From NCBI RefSeq assembly GCF_022701255.1, contig NZ_CP031705.1, forward strand, positions 1,054,001-1,118,000: a stretch of 64,000 nt of DNA, written 5' to 3'. The number at the start of each line of letters is the position of its first letter. Within the stretch, counting starts at the first letter, position 1. The position numbers and the translations under genes are program-made. Below the pieces are notes generated by a model, which searched no databases, was not told the origin of the DNA, and saw only the letters and a program-made list of their open reading frames with translations. Shown piece after piece: positions 7,595 to 17,390 of the stretch. This DNA is from Microcoleus vaginatus HSN003 (GTDB lineage: Bacteria; Cyanobacteriota; Cyanobacteriia; Cyanobacteriales; Microcoleaceae).

Positions 7595-10153
7595 TTATCC
7601 CGCTACCACGAAATTAACCAACTTTCCAGGCACGACAATTACCTTTTTAATCTCCTTACCTTCCAGGTGACGCTTGGCTAATTCCGACTCGCGAGCAAAC
7701 TTTTCCAAAGCAGCTTTATCAGCACCAGAAGGCACTTGAATTGTGCCGCGAGTCTTGCCCATAACTTGAATTACCAGCGTAATTTCATCGGTAATTAATG
7801 CAGAATCATCCACACTCGGCCACGTTTGCGTATGCACCGATTCACTGTTACCAGTATTGTGCCACAACTCATCAGCAATATGCGGTGCAAAAGGTGCTAA
7901 CAAGCGAATCAAAGTGTTGATACCTTCTGCATAAATTGGCGAATCTTTACATTTAGCATCATTCAAAGCATTGCTGAGTTTCATCATCTCAGAGACAGCA
8001 GTATTGAACTGATAATCACCCTCCAAATCTTCGCTAACTTCCTTAATTGCGGTGTGAATTGCCCGCCGCAAATCCTTCTCAATTTTACTTAATTCAGCAT
8101 TTTCTACCCCTTGATCGGGGGTGGCAGGGGGGCGTGCAGCAAACTCTGTCACCACGCGCCAAACGCGATTTAAAAAGCGAAATTGCCCTTCTACATCAGC
8201 GTCGTCCCACTCCAAATCCTTCTCTGGGGGCGCTTTGAATAAAATAAACATCCGCGCCGTATCTACCCCATATTTGCCCATAACTTCCAGGGGGTCAACA
8301 CCATTGTATTTTGATTTGGACATCTTCTCGTAGAAGACTTCCAAAGCTTCGCCCGTTTGAGGATCTTTGGGATTTGCGGGGTCTATATCTGCTGGGGGAA
8401 CGTATTTGCCAGTAACAGGATTTTTGTAGGCCATTGCTTGTACCATGCCTTGAGTTAACAGGCGTTTAAATGGTTCGTCACAATTGATTAAACCCCGATC
8501 GCGCAAAACCTTGGTAAAGAACCGCGAATACAGTAAGTGCAAGATTGCGTGTTCGATGCCGCCGACATATTGGTCTACAGGCATCCAATCATTTGTCTTC
8601 GCCGTATCGAAGACTTGCTCTTGATTTTGAGCATCGGGATAGCGCAAGAAATACCACGAGGAATCGATAAAAGTATCCATCGTATCTGTTTCGCGCTTCG
8701 CCGGAGTGCCGCAACTCGGACAAGGAACGTTTACCCATTCTTCCATCTTTGCCAATGGCGAACCTTTGCCCGTAAATTCTACATTTTCCGGCAACAATAC
8801 GGGCAAATTCGATGCGGGGACGGGGACAGTTCCGCAGGTGGGACAGTGAATTACGGGAATCGGAGCGCCCCAATAACGCTGTCTAGAAATTAACCAATCT
8901 CTCAAGCGATATTGCACTCGCGCTTTGCCATAACCTTCATTTTCGGCATATTGAATCACTGCTGCTTTGCCTTTAATTGAATCCATGCCGTTGAAGTTTT
9001 CGGAATTAATCATAATTCCGGGTTCTGTGTAAGCTTCCGTCAGCGGAATCTCATCATCATCCACAATTACTACTTTAATTGGTAGTTGATATTGATTGGC
9101 AAATTTGAAATCTCGCGTGTCGTGGGCGGGTACTCCCATTACTGCGCCGGTGCCGTATTCGTACAGCACATAATCGGCAATCCAAATGGGGATTTCTTCA
9201 CCGTTGAAAGGATTGATTGCTTTGCCGCCTGTGGGGATGCCGCGCTTTGGTTTGTCTTCGGCTGTGCGATCGATCTCGCTTTGCAGTGCAACTTCTTTGA
9301 TGAAGGTTTCTACGGCGGCTTTTCTATCTTCGGTTGTCACGCGCTGAGTTAGTGGATGTTCGGGCGCTAAAACAAGGTAACTGACGCCGTAAACTGTATC
9401 GGGACGTGTGGTGAAAACGGCGATTTTTTCATCCATTCCGACGATGGGAAATTCTAAGTAAGCGCCGACTGATTTGCCGATCCAGTTGGCTTGCATTAAT
9501 TTGACTCTTTCTGGCCAATCTGGCAATTTGTCTAAGTCGTTTAATAACTGTTCCGCGTAATCGGTAATTTTGAGGAACCACTGCCGCAATAATTTGCGCT
9601 CGACTTTGGCACCGGAACGCCAGGAACGACCTTCGTTATCTACTTGTTCGTTTGCTAAGACTGTTTGGTCTATAGGGTCCCAATTAACTGCGGCTTCTTT
9701 TTGATAAGCTAATCCTGATTCTAAAAATTGCAAGAAAATCCATTGAGTCCACCGATAATAATCGGGAGAACAAGTTGTAACTTCTTTTGTCCAATCGAAA
9801 GAAATACCCAAGCGGCGAAATAAGCCTTTCATTTGGCCAATGTTTTGATAAGTCCATTGTGCAGGGGGAATTCCGCGCTCGATGGCGGCATTTTCTGCGG
9901 GCAAACCAAAAGCGTCCCATCCCATCGGATTCAATACCCGATAACCTTGCATTCGCTTGAGTCTGGCAATTACATCAATGATTGTGTAGTTGCGGACGTG
10001 TCCCATGTGCAGGTTTCCCGACGGGTAGGGGAACATGGATAAGGCATAAAATTTAGGCTTTTGCGTATCTTCTGGCATCTGGTCTAAGTTTTGCTCAGCC
10101 CATGTCTGCTGCCATTTTTCTTCTATGGATTGGGGGTTATATCTGGAATCCAC
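7595..10153 (-). CDS. leuS: Leucyl-tRNA synthetase
   Basis: This class I aminoacyl-tRNA synthetase charges tRNA-Leu with leucine using ATP. The 852-residue length is normal for bacterial LeuRS. The HIGH signature appears as HMGH (residues 49-52, in [13 protein letters not shown]) and the KMSKS loop as [10 protein letters not shown] near residue 610. The editing domain contains FTTRPDT near residue 247, and two zinc-type cysteine pairs ([16 protein letters not shown]) lie in the insertion before the KMSKS loop. The start ATG at 10153 opens with the usual [15 protein letters not shown]. It is monocistronic and flanked by two copies of a palindromic element. Confidence 0.98.
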   Translation of the reverse strand: MDSRYNPQSIEEKWQQTWAEQNLDQMPEDTQKPKFYALSMFPYPSGNLHMGHVRNYTIIDVIARLKRMQGYRVLNPMGWDAFGLPAENAAIERGIPPAQWTYQNIGQMKGLFRRLGISFDWTKEVTTCSPDYYRWTQWIFLQFLESGLAYQKEAAVNWDPIDQTVLANEQVDNEGRSWRSGAKVERKLLRQWFLKITDYAEQLLNDLDKLPDWPERVKLMQANWIGKSVGAYLEFPIVGMDEKIAVFTTRPDTVYGVSYLVLAPEHPLTQRVTTEDRKAAVETFIKEVALQSEIDRTAEDKPKRGIPTGGKAINPFNGEEIPIWIADYVLYEYGTGAVMGVPAHDTRDFKFANQYQLPIKVVIVDDDEIPLTEAYTEPGIMINSENFNGMDSIKGKAAVIQYAENEGYGKARVQYRLRDWLISRQRYWGAPIPVIHCPTCGTVPVPASNLPVLLPENVEFTGKGSPLAKMEEWVNVPCPSCGTPAKRETDTMDTFIDSSWYFLRYPDAQNQEQVFDTAKTNDWMPVDQYVGGIEHAILHLLYSRFFTKVLRDRGLINCDEPFKRLLTQGMVQAMAYKNPVTGKYVPPADIDPANPKDPQTGEALEVFYEKMSKSKYNGVDPLEVMGKYGVDTARMFILFKAPPEKDLEWDDADVEGQFRFLNRVWRVVTEFAARPPATPDQGVENAELSKIEKDLRRAIHTAIKEVSEDLEGDYQFNTAVSEMMKLSNALNDAKCKDSPIYAEGINTLIRLLAPFAPHIADELWHNTGNSESVHTQTWPSVDDSALITDEITLVIQVMGKTRGTIQVPSGADKAALEKFARESELAKRHLEGKEIKKVIVVPGKLVNFVVAG

Positions 10154-10794
10154 AACAATTGCTCCGTGCAGGGTTTAGTAATGTTTGCTTCAGTATTTTT
10201 ACACATTCAAGGGGCTTCGATTCTGATTTTTCTGAGCTCCAAGGATTTTGGCTCTAATATCTGTATTATGTAGTGTAGTATAGGTGATTTTAGCTGGGGG
10301 GCGATCGACCAAATATCCCGGTTCGCCCTGAAAAGAATAAGACTTACGCACGGGTGGTCAGAAACCGGGTTTTTACGAGCATACTTCGTTACAGTCGGCC
10401 AAACGGCAAAAAACCCGGTTTCTTTGGTCTTGATGCGTAAGTCCTAAAAGCATAAATAACCCCAATTCCCAGAAACCAGATTTCTACGATCGACCGGGTT
10501 TCTTAGCATTTATTCCGGCTTAAATGCTATCTGGATCGCATAGCAATGTACCTTTTAATTTGTCATCGGGTGGGGGCGGGTTTACCAGATTATTGGTTTT
10601 AGGCAATTATTGTTGGTGAAACCCGCCTCTACATAGATATTGTTCAACCCGCAATTTATCATTGGTAATTGATAATTTTGTCTGGGCTGGTTTTACCAAC
10701 CATCTATGTTTAAAACCCATAATATCATAAACCCACCCCCACCAAACGACTTCTAAAATTATAAAAAATGGCGATCGGCGATCGAATATATCGC
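10154..10794. repeat. Repeat-rich intergenic region upstream of leuS
   Basis: This 641-bp region holds the second palindromic element (10341-10443), a further AAACCAGATTTCTACG...ACCGGGTTTC hairpin-like pair near 10474-10505, and a segment bounded by inverted GGTGGGGGCGGGTTTA (10569-10584) and TAAACCCACCCCCACC (10728-10743). The leuS promoter should lie in 10154-10340, but I could not fix it. No credible gene is seen. Confidence 0.6.
10341..10443. mobile_element. 103-bp palindromic element, copy 2
   Basis: Same terminal inverted repeat GACTTACGCA / TGCGTAAGTC and same internal CAGAAACCGGGTTTTTACG / AAACCCGGTTTCTTTGG blocks as the copy at 7392-7495; the central part differs. A half copy without the right end is recognisable near 23845-23890. 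Confidence 0.7.
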
Positions 10795-13700
10795 TCATTG
10801 GCGTTCTAATTTTGCCAATTTTTTCTGGGCAAATTTGCGGAATCTTTCGTCAGAATCGTTCAGAGCGCGATCGCGCACAAGTTCTAAAGTTTGAGGGCGA
10901 TCGGGATATAACTTAATCATAGCTGCAAGAGCTGTTTGCCGGGGATTATCTTGCAAATCATCCTCGCGATCGAACGGGTCATTGATAGCAACATCGCACA
11001 ATAACTCAAATAATTTTGGGTCATCTTTCCACCCCTGTGCTAATTCTTGTACTGCTGCATATCGCACATCCGAATTATCGTCTGATTGAGCGCGTTGTTT
11101 GATAATGGGTAAGGTTTCTGGGTCATCTTTCCACCCCCGCGCTAATTCTTGTACTGCTGCATATCGCACATCCGAATTATCGTCTAATTGAGCTAGTTGT
11201 TTGAGAATGGGTAAGGTTTCTGGGTCATCTTTCCACCCCCGCGCTAATTCTCGTACTGCTGCATATCGCACATCCGAATTATCGTCTGATTGAGCTAGTT
11301 GTTTGAGAATGGGTAAGGTTTCTGGATCATCTTTCCACCGCCGGGCTAATTCTCGTACTGCTGCTTGTCGCACCTCCCCATCATCGTCTGATTGAGCCAG
11401 TTGTTTGATGAGAATGGGTAAGGTTTCTGGGTCATCTTTCCACCCCCGTGCTAATTCTCGTACTGCTGCATATCGCACATTCCCATTATCGTCTGATTGA
11501 GCGCGTTGCTTGAGAATGGGTAAGGTTTGTGGATCATCTTTCCACCCCCGTGCTAATTCTCGTACTGCGGCATATCGCACATTCCCATTATCGTCTGATT
11601 GAGCGCGTTGCTTGAGAATGGGTAAGGTTTCTGGGTCATATTTCCACCCCCATGCTATTTCTTGTACTGCTGCACGTCGCACATCCGAATCATCGTCTGA
11701 TTGAGCCAGTTGTTTGAGAATGGGTAAGGTTTCTGGGTCATATTTCCACCCCCGTGCTATTTCTTGTACTGCTGCACGTCGCACATACCCATCATCATCT
11801 GATTGAGCCAGTTGTTTGAGAATGGGTAAGGTTTCTGGGTCATCTTTCCGCCCCCGTGCTATTTCTTGTACTGCTGCTTGTCGCACACGCGACTTATCGT
11901 CTGATTGAGCCAGTTGTTTGAGAATGGGTAAGGTTTCTGGGTCATATTTCCACCCCCGTGCTATTTCTTGTACTGCTGCTTGTCGCACATACCCATCATC
12001 ATCTGATTGAGCCAGTTGTTTGAGAATAGGTAAGGTTTCTGGGTCATATTTCCACCCCCGTGCTATTTCTTGTACTGCTGCTTGTCGCACACGCGACTTA
12101 TCGTCTGATTGAACGCGTTGTTTGAGAATGGGTAAGGTTTCCGGGTCATCTTTCCACCCCCGTGCTATTTCTTGTACTGCTGATTCTCGCACAGGCCAAT
12201 CATCGTCTGATTGAGCCAGTTGTTTGAGAATGGGTAAGGTTTCCGGGTCATCTTTCCACCCCCGTGCTATTTCTTGTACTGCGGCTTGTCGCACATCCTC
12301 ATCATCGTCTGATTGAGCCAGTTGTTTGAGAATGGGTAAGGTTTCTAGGTCATCTTTCCACCCCCGTGCTATTTCTTGTACTGCTGCACGTCGCACAGGC
12401 CAATCATCGTCGGATTGAGCGCTTTGTTTGAGAAGGGGTAAGGTTTCTGGGTCATCTTTCCACCCCCATGCTATTTCTTGTATTGCTGCACGTCGCACAT
12501 TTAAATTATAGTCTGATTGAGCTAGTTGTTTGAGAATGGGTAAGGTTTCTGGGTCATCTTTCCACCCCCGTGCTATTTCTTGTACTGCTGCTTCTCGCAC
12601 ATGCGAATTATCGTCTGATTGAACGCGTTGTTTGAGAATGGGTAAGGTTTCCGGGTCATCTTTCCACCCCCGTGCTATTTCTTGTACTGCTGCTTCTCGC
12701 ACATCCTCATCATCGTCAGATTCAGCGCTTTGTTTGAGAATGGGTAAGGTTTCTGGGTCATCTTTCCACCCCCGTGCTAATTCTTGAACTGCTGCTTGTC
12801 GCACATCCCAATTATCGTCTGATTGAGCCAGTTGTTTGAGAATGGGTAAGGTTTCTGGGTCATCTTTCCAAGTTGCTGCAATTGCTGCTACTGCTTGTTT
12901 GCGAATTTTATAAACTAGGGTGTTATATTCTTGACGTGTAGAATCAGTGATATTTCCGTATTTAGTTAACTCTTTAACTAGAGCGCGCAACTTACTCGCA
13001 ATAACAGCAATATCATTTCTATTCTTGACTTCGTAAACACACTGCGCCGCCAAAAACAGATTGCTAAACTTTTCTGTTTCCCCATTTTCACCAATCAGGT
13101 ATTCGAGGATTTTACCTGTAAAATTAGCATCCAGCATTCCCGCCATTAAACGCAGCACTTCATGCCAAGACTCATCTCGCCAATGCTCTCGAAAAACTTC
13201 AATCAAACCATCTAACTCAAGCGTTTTTTGTTTCTCAAATTGCCGCACAAACTCCCAAGCACAAAAATATTCCAAAAACGTGCGATGGACAAAAGCAAAA
13301 TAATCTTCATTATATCCACCCAAGAAGCACAAAATAAAATTGCGATCGCGCAGTTGGTCTACCATCAACTTAGCACAAGCAGTTGCCCCAGTTCCCATCA
13401 AGCCGCTCAATGAATCAGTAATAGTTTGCCGCAAATCCTCGCGACTAATAATATTTCCTAATTGTTTGCTACTAGACTGCATTGTGTAGGCGATTCGCCC
13501 GCAGATACTTTGTTTGACTTCTTCATCAATTACATAAGGGTCAACTCTGTCATTATTTAGTTTTTCTTTCACTTCAAAGTCCCATTTATGCAGGAGCACT
13601 TTTGATGCTTCTTCATAGAGTTTCGCCCGAAAGCGCGGTAACTCCTGATTGCGATTGAGAATTGCCATCATTGTCAGCAACAGCGGATTTCCGGCTAATT

Positions 13701-15195
13701 CTCGAATTGAATTCGATGCCGCAATCGCTTGCTGCAAGCGTTCTAAAAGAGCCGCTTTTTTTAAGCGATCTATCAATGTCAAATCGTGCCACTTCTGGAT
13801 AAAATTTTGAATCTGTTCCGGTTCAAAATCTTGCAGCATAAAGTGATGAAATTCGGCATTTTTCAGCCGCTGCTGCTGGTAGCCAATAACGCGAGAAGTA
13901 ACGATGGTTTTCACCGTTGGATATTTTTGAGTGAAGCTATGAATTTGGTCAACAATTCGATTGCGTTTTTCCAACTCAAACACTTCATCTAGCCCGTCAA
14001 ACATGACGACAGCGCGGCCAGCTTCCAGCCATTCGTGCAGGATGTTTTTGTCTAAATGGTCGATCCGACTAGAGTCGCACTCGATAAATTCTAGAAAATT
14101 ATGGCACTTTTTTTCATCTAGACTGCGATTGTATTTCCGCAATTCAATCAGTAAGTGAATCGGGTGCAATGACAAGTCATTGGCAGATAATTTTGCCCAC
14201 TGAAGCGCCAGATATTTTAACAGCGTAGATTTCCCCGAACCCGGATCGCCTAGAATTACTAGATAACGGTAAGTGACATCATCAATCACGTCGAGCACTG
14301 AGCGAGTTTGCTGTTGAGTATAAGCTTTTTGGTGGCGTTCCAAATCTTCTGGACTTACTTCGGCGGCTATGTCCCCCCGTTCCCGCAATCGCTTTTGAAT
14401 CTCCTTGGGCAATTCATAATCTTTCGGCAAATATTCCTGACACGATCGCGCGTTTTGGGGAATAAATATTTCTTTAATTGTCAGTTTTCCTTCGTATTCT
14501 CCAGACCTCTTATCTAAATTGTCTAAATTCAACGAATATTCATATAGTTCTCGCAGTCCTTCTTGATAACTTGCTAAGTTAAATTCAGCCGGAATCGGAG
14601 CAATTGTTGCGAGACTGCGCTCCATGCTGGCAAATTGATTGGTGTTTAAAATTTGTCGCAGTTCGGCATTTTGCTCTCTAATTAATTTAACGCTTTTCAG
14701 ATAGTTTTCTGCGACTTGTTCCCAACTAAACGTATCGGGAAGCGAGGAAACCGGTTGCTCCTGAAAAAGATTAGCCGGTACAATCCGAGTGAAGGTGGGC
14801 AAATTCTGTCTCACCGGATGTTGCAAGCGCAAAGTTTGCCAGTGCTGAGCTAAAATACCAGTGTCTAAATATTTACAATTGCCTTGAAACGCAGTTCCCA
14901 AAAATTGCCTGACATCAGGTTGTTTGAGAAATTGGCGTAACGGTTGCAGGTATTGCTGGATCTGTTTTTTATCTAAGTGCGATCGCTCTAATTCCTGCTC
15001 GAACAATATGATAAAGTCTTTAATGGCATCGCGAACAGCATTTTGAGCGAAGGGCTTTTTTGCAAGTCCTTCAACATCTTTAATAAAACCTTTAAAAAAA
15101 TCTTTAACGTAGTCGTCTAAAGCTGCTTTAGCCAAGTCTTGCAAAATAGGGCCGACCAATAACCAAACCAAACCCGCGCTGACTGGATCTACCAT
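10795..15195 (-). CDS. NACHT-domain NTPase with C-terminal tandem HEAT-type repeats
   Basis: The 1466-residue protein has three parts. Residues 1-300 are mostly helical, starting with a hydrophobic segment (SAGLVWLLVGPILQDLA); I recognise no effector domain there. The NACHT NTPase follows, with Walker A GDPGSGKST at 316-324 and Walker B VVMFDGLDEV at 396-405, then a sensor-like TIVTSRV and a winged-helix-like region. Residues about 777-1389 are 18 near-identical 34-residue repeats of the HEAT type, followed by two diverged units. NACHT proteins are signal-activated STAND ATPases, and bacterial members are known anti-phage proteins related in architecture to NLR immune receptors. The repeats would be the sensor. 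Cytoplasmic location is inferred. It stands alone with no visible partner gene. Confidence 0.85.
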   Translation of the reverse strand: MVDPVSAGLVWLLVGPILQDLAKAALDDYVKDFFKGFIKDVEGLAKKPFAQNAVRDAIKDFIILFEQELERSHLDKKQIQQYLQPLRQFLKQPDVRQFLGTAFQGNCKYLDTGILAQHWQTLRLQHPVRQNLPTFTRIVPANLFQEQPVSSLPDTFSWEQVAENYLKSVKLIREQNAELRQILNTNQFASMERSLATIAPIPAEFNLASYQEGLRELYEYSLNLDNLDKRSGEYEGKLTIKEIFIPQNARSCQEYLPKDYELPKEIQKRLRERGDIAAEVSPEDLERHQKAYTQQQTRSVLDVIDDVTYRYLVILGDPGSGKSTLLKYLALQWAKLSANDLSLHPIHLLIELRKYNRSLDEKKCHNFLEFIECDSSRIDHLDKNILHEWLEAGRAVVMFDGLDEVFELEKRNRIVDQIHSFTQKYPTVKTIVTSRVIGYQQQRLKNAEFHHFMLQDFEPEQIQNFIQKWHDLTLIDRLKKAALLERLQQAIAASNSIRELAGNPLLLTMMAILNRNQELPRFRAKLYEEASKVLLHKWDFEVKEKLNNDRVDPYVIDEEVKQSICGRIAYTMQSSSKQLGNIISREDLRQTITDSLSGLMGTGATACAKLMVDQLRDRNFILCFLGGYNEDYFAFVHRTFLEYFCAWEFVRQFEKQKTLELDGLIEVFREHWRDESWHEVLRLMAGMLDANFTGKILEYLIGENGETEKFSNLFLAAQCVYEVKNRNDIAVIASKLRALVKELTKYGNITDSTRQEYNTLVYKIRKQAVAAIAATWKDDPETLPILKQLAQSDDNWDVRQAAVQELARGWKDDPETLPILKQSAESDDDEDVREAAVQEIARGWKDDPETLPILKQRVQSDDNSHVREAAVQEIARGWKDDPETLPILKQLAQSDYNLNVRRAAIQEIAWGWKDDPETLPLLKQSAQSDDDWPVRRAAVQEIARGWKDDLETLPILKQLAQSDDDEDVRQAAVQEIARGWKDDPETLPILKQLAQSDDDWPVRESAVQEIARGWKDDPETLPILKQRVQSDDKSRVRQAAVQEIARGWKYDPETLPILKQLAQSDDDGYVRQAAVQEIARGWKYDPETLPILKQLAQSDDKSRVRQAAVQEIARGRKDDPETLPILKQLAQSDDDGYVRRAAVQEIARGWKYDPETLPILKQLAQSDDDSDVRRAAVQEIAWGWKYDPETLPILKQRAQSDDNGNVRYAAVRELARGWKDDPQTLPILKQRAQSDDNGNVRYAAVRELARGWKDDPETLPILIKQLAQSDDDGEVRQAAVRELARRWKDDPETLPILKQLAQSDDNSDVRYAAVRELARGWKDDPETLPILKQLAQLDDNSDVRYAAVQELARGWKDDPETLPIIKQRAQSDDNSDVRYAAVQELAQGWKDDPKLFELLCDVAINDPFDREDDLQDNPRQTALAAMIKLYPDRPQTLELVRDRALNDSDERFRKFAQKKLAKLERQ
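11030..12868 (-). repeat. Array of 18 tandem 102-bp repeats encoding HEAT-type units
   Basis: Each unit encodes a 34-residue motif built on DDPETLPILKQLAQSDD, three variable residues, then VRQAAVQELARGWK. One unit (around 11400) carries an extra codon giving LPILIKQ, making that unit 105 bp. Variation is concentrated at residues 12-13, 18-20 and 23 of the unit. Runs of identical variants (KSR-DGY twice, NGN twice, NSD three times) indicate recent duplication inside the array. Confidence 0.9.
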
Positions 15196-15299
15196 TGCTT
15201 TTTGCTCGCTCGACTTGAATATTCAACATTATACCGGGGCTGAAAATTTTAGCTACGGGCAAGGACATGGCAATGTCCATTAGTGTCAATTTAAAAGTC

Positions 15300-15445
15300 T
15301 TTCGTTGAGTCCGGCAGTCCGGCAGGGAATGAATTCCCTGCCTCAAAGCTAAAGTCCTCTCAAGAGGACTGAATAACTCATTTAGTCCTCATAGCGAGGA
15401 CTTTAGCTAAAAGCCCCGTGAAATTCATTCCCTGGCGGCCTTTCG
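15300..15445. repeat. Dispersed palindromic repeat with nested hairpins
   Basis: The stretch between the NACHT gene and aat contains the perfect palindrome GGCAGGGAATTCATTCCCTGCC-like block at about 15320-15341, then AGTCCTCTCAAGAGGACT, then inverted copies of GGACTTTAGCT and GAATTCATTCCCTG. The nested arms suggest a palindromic dispersed element rather than a simple terminator. Confidence 0.55.
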
Positions 15446-15462
15446 GTATTAGCTCAAAGCTT

Positions 15463-16059
15463 TCAAAATAGCGTGCAGCGACGCTTCAAAGCTGCTTGCA
15501 AAAGAGTGTTATACAGTTTTTCCTTAACAGTATAAGCGCCGAATCTTTCCAAGTGCGGATTGTTCATTTGAGCGTCGAACATCAGATAAGATCGATCGCG
15601 CAATCTCTCCACCAACTTCACCATCGCTACCTTAGAACCCTCGGGAATTCGGTAAAACATCGACTCCCCAATAAACGCACCGCCGATCGACAATCCTAAA
15701 ATACCGCCCGCCAATTCGTCGCCGCACCAAGTCTCGAAGCTGTAAGCCCAACCGGCCTCATACAAACCCCAGTAAATCTTCTTGAGCTCCTTAGAAATCC
15801 AAGTCGTTTCGCGATCGGCACAACCGTCAACCACCGCCCCAAAATCGCGGTTCACAGCCACCGAAAATCGATTTTGATTGATTTGGCGACGCAGCGATTT
15901 CGGATAGGTAAATCTTTCATCCAGGGGAATCAGCGCCCGCTGCCGGCTCGAATACCACCCCAAACTCTCCTCCCCGTCATTGGCCATCAAGAAATAGCCT
16001 TGCGCGTATCCTTGTATAATTGTCGGTATATCATATTGCATATATTTATCAGTTCTCAT
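15463..16059 (-). CDS. aat: Leucyl/phenylalanyl-tRNA--protein transferase
   Basis: This enzyme transfers Leu or Phe from tRNA to proteins with an N-terminal Arg or Lys and so marks them for Clp-dependent degradation (N-degron pathway). The family signature GGILGLSIGGAFIGESMF is present at about residues 118-135, and the C-terminal LFDAQ-like motif appears as MFDAQMNNPHLERFGA. At 198 residues it is shorter than the E. coli protein but usual for cyanobacteria. The start may be ATG 16059 or ATG 16041 (MQYDIPTII). It is divergent from the small gene at 16106. Confidence 0.93.
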   Translation of the reverse strand: MRTDKYMQYDIPTIIQGYAQGYFLMANDGEESLGWYSSRQRALIPLDERFTYPKSLRRQINQNRFSVAVNRDFGAVVDGCADRETTWISKELKKIYWGLYEAGWAYSFETWCGDELAGGILGLSIGGAFIGESMFYRIPEGSKVAMVKLVERLRDRSYLMFDAQMNNPHLERFGAYTVKEKLYNTLLQAALKRRCTLF

Positions 16060-16105
16060 TTGTCAGTTAACTTTTCAAAGTCAACATTAGCAATTAGGAA
16101 TAATC

Positions 16106-16435
16106 ATGTCTGAAACCATCGAACCTATTACCTTACCGCCCGCCAAAAACCCCGAACAAGAAGGGCAATGGCTCCAACAAACGTTGCTGGCCTGGCTAGA
16201 CTCCGAGTTTATCCCAGAAGCAGCCAACCAGCAAATAGCTAAAAGGGCTGCCCAAATCTATGTCCGCCAGCGTATGGAAGGCGAAAACGACTTGGGCAGC
16301 CTCGTAATTGCGATCGTCACCGAAATGCAGGCCTATGATTTTTCTAAAAGCTTCTACGGCGAATTTGCGATCGCCAATGCCGTCAGCGACTTGTTACTCG
16401 AAAGTCTCGGCATCGATAAATGCTGCGGCCAGTGA
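16106..16435 (+). CDS. Conserved hypothetical protein, 109 residues
   Basis: A small acidic, mostly helical protein with no signal peptide or membrane segment. It begins MSETIEPITLPP and ends with a Cys-Cys pair (DKCCGQ). I believe close relatives occur across cyanobacteria, but I do not recognise a characterised family and assign no function. The start at 16106 is preceded by GGAATAATC, a weak ribosome-binding site. It lies 46 bp from the divergent aat gene. Confidence 0.7.
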   Translation: MSETIEPITLPPAKNPEQEGQWLQQTLLAWLDSEFIPEAANQQIAKRAAQIYVRQRMEGENDLGSLVIAIVTEMQAYDFSKSFYGEFAIANAVSDLLLESLGIDKCCGQ

Positions 16436-16574
16436 AGCAAGAAGGAGGAAAATTTAACTCATAAGTCTGAAACAAAAATCAACCCCAAACATAATCCTGC
16501 CGATTAATCGTGAGTTTTTTTCTTCTTTCTTCCTTCTTCCTTCTTCCTTCTCCCTTCTTCCTTCTTCCTTCGTG

Positions 16575-16877
16575 CTACCAGCTAGACTTCACAACACCGG
16601 GCAAAAGACCTTCGTGAGCCATTTCTCGCATCACGTTGCGAGACAGTCCGAAGTCACGATAGTAACCTCTGGGCCGTCCAGTTGCCCAGCAGCGGTTCCG
16701 CAAGCGAGTCCGCGAACTGCTGCGGGGTAGCTGTTGCAGTTGGCGGTGAATCGCCATTTTGTCCATCTGATTGTTAGCTTGGTCAAACTGGTCTTTCAGG
16801 TCTTCCCGCTTGTCGGCGTACTTGTCTACGAGTCTCTGGCGCTTTTTCTCGCGCTCAACCATGCTCTTCTTAGCCAT
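16575..16877 (-). CDS. rpsN: 30S ribosomal protein S14
   Basis: The 100-residue protein is the long, zinc-free form of S14, a 30S head protein needed for late assembly. It begins [16 protein letters not shown] and has the conserved [20 protein letters not shown] and LPGVVKSSW segments. In cyanobacteria S14 is usually a stand-alone gene outside the main ribosomal operon, as here. A pyrimidine-rich CTTCTTCC heptad stretch (about 16520-16570) lies just downstream. Confidence 0.98.
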   Translation of the reverse strand: MAKKSMVEREKKRQRLVDKYADKREDLKDQFDQANNQMDKMAIHRQLQQLPRSSSRTRLRNRCWATGRPRGYYRDFGLSRNVMREMAHEGLLPGVVKSSW

Positions 16878-16995
16878 AATCTGTTGATATCCTTAGATTA
16901 ATCACAATCTACTATTTTACTATATTTTTGTCATTTTGGATAACTTTAGTTTTAAATATTTTTATTTACACACAACAACTTATCTCATTTGCAGG

Positions 16996-17050
16996 AGGCC
17001 TCAGCTAATATTGTGCGATCGACAGTTGCTCTAATTCGAGCTGACGCACC
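16996..17050. repeat. Degenerate 55-bp GGTGCGTCA element
   Basis: A decayed member of the family described at 17747-17801: the right end CTGACGCACC (17041-17050) is intact, while the left end reads AGGCCTCAGCT instead of GGTGCGTCAGCT. It lies just beyond the 3' end of the toxin remnant. Confidence 0.45.
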
Positions 17051-17057
17051 CTAGGAA

Positions 17058-17390
17058 CTACTCCTGGTTCTCGCCAAGAGTTTGTTGTGCAGCGTGTCGA
17101 ATGTGGAGGATGCGAACTGCAGACACATCTTCACTTTCGGCAATAGTGAAAATAATGCGGTATGAGTTGCGCCCTTTACCGTAAAGTAACTGCCTAATTT
17201 CTTTACTGAAGTATTGATTTTCCCTGGCGATAGGACAGCGTTTTGGCATCGCTGATAAAGGCTCGATAGCCTTCAACAATCCCTCCTACCACTCCCTTGC
17301 TTTCTCTGGTGATGTCATCTGAGATAATAGCAGGAATGCACTATCAGCTTCTGCTTCTGCAACGCTAGAAATTTCAATGAGATATGTCAT
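17058..17390 (-). pseudogene. RelE/ParE-type toxin gene with in-frame amber stop
   Basis: Read from ATG 17390 the frame gives MTYLIEISSVAEAEADSAF and 34 codons, then TAG at 17286-17288 just after a Trp, then continues in the same frame with EGLLKAIEPLSAMPKRC to the natural stop at 17058. Without the stop the product would be about 110 residues, normal for RelE/ParE mRNase or gyrase toxins, and the C-terminal core (NSYRIIFTI, VRILHIRHAA) is preserved. The antitoxin stop and toxin start overlap as TGATG, which implies translational coupling. A TTG at 17279 could restart translation of a truncated form. Likely inactive toxin. Confidence 0.75.

Noticed and set aside
10607-10798. 63-residue open frame overlapping the NACHT stop codon
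   Set aside because: It lies in an intergenic segment bounded by inverted G/C-rich arms and its composition reflects those repeats; no family or ribosome-binding site is recognisable.
11030-12868. CRISPR array
   Set aside because: The 102-bp units are contiguous, in frame and encode protein repeats; there are no spacers and no cas genes.
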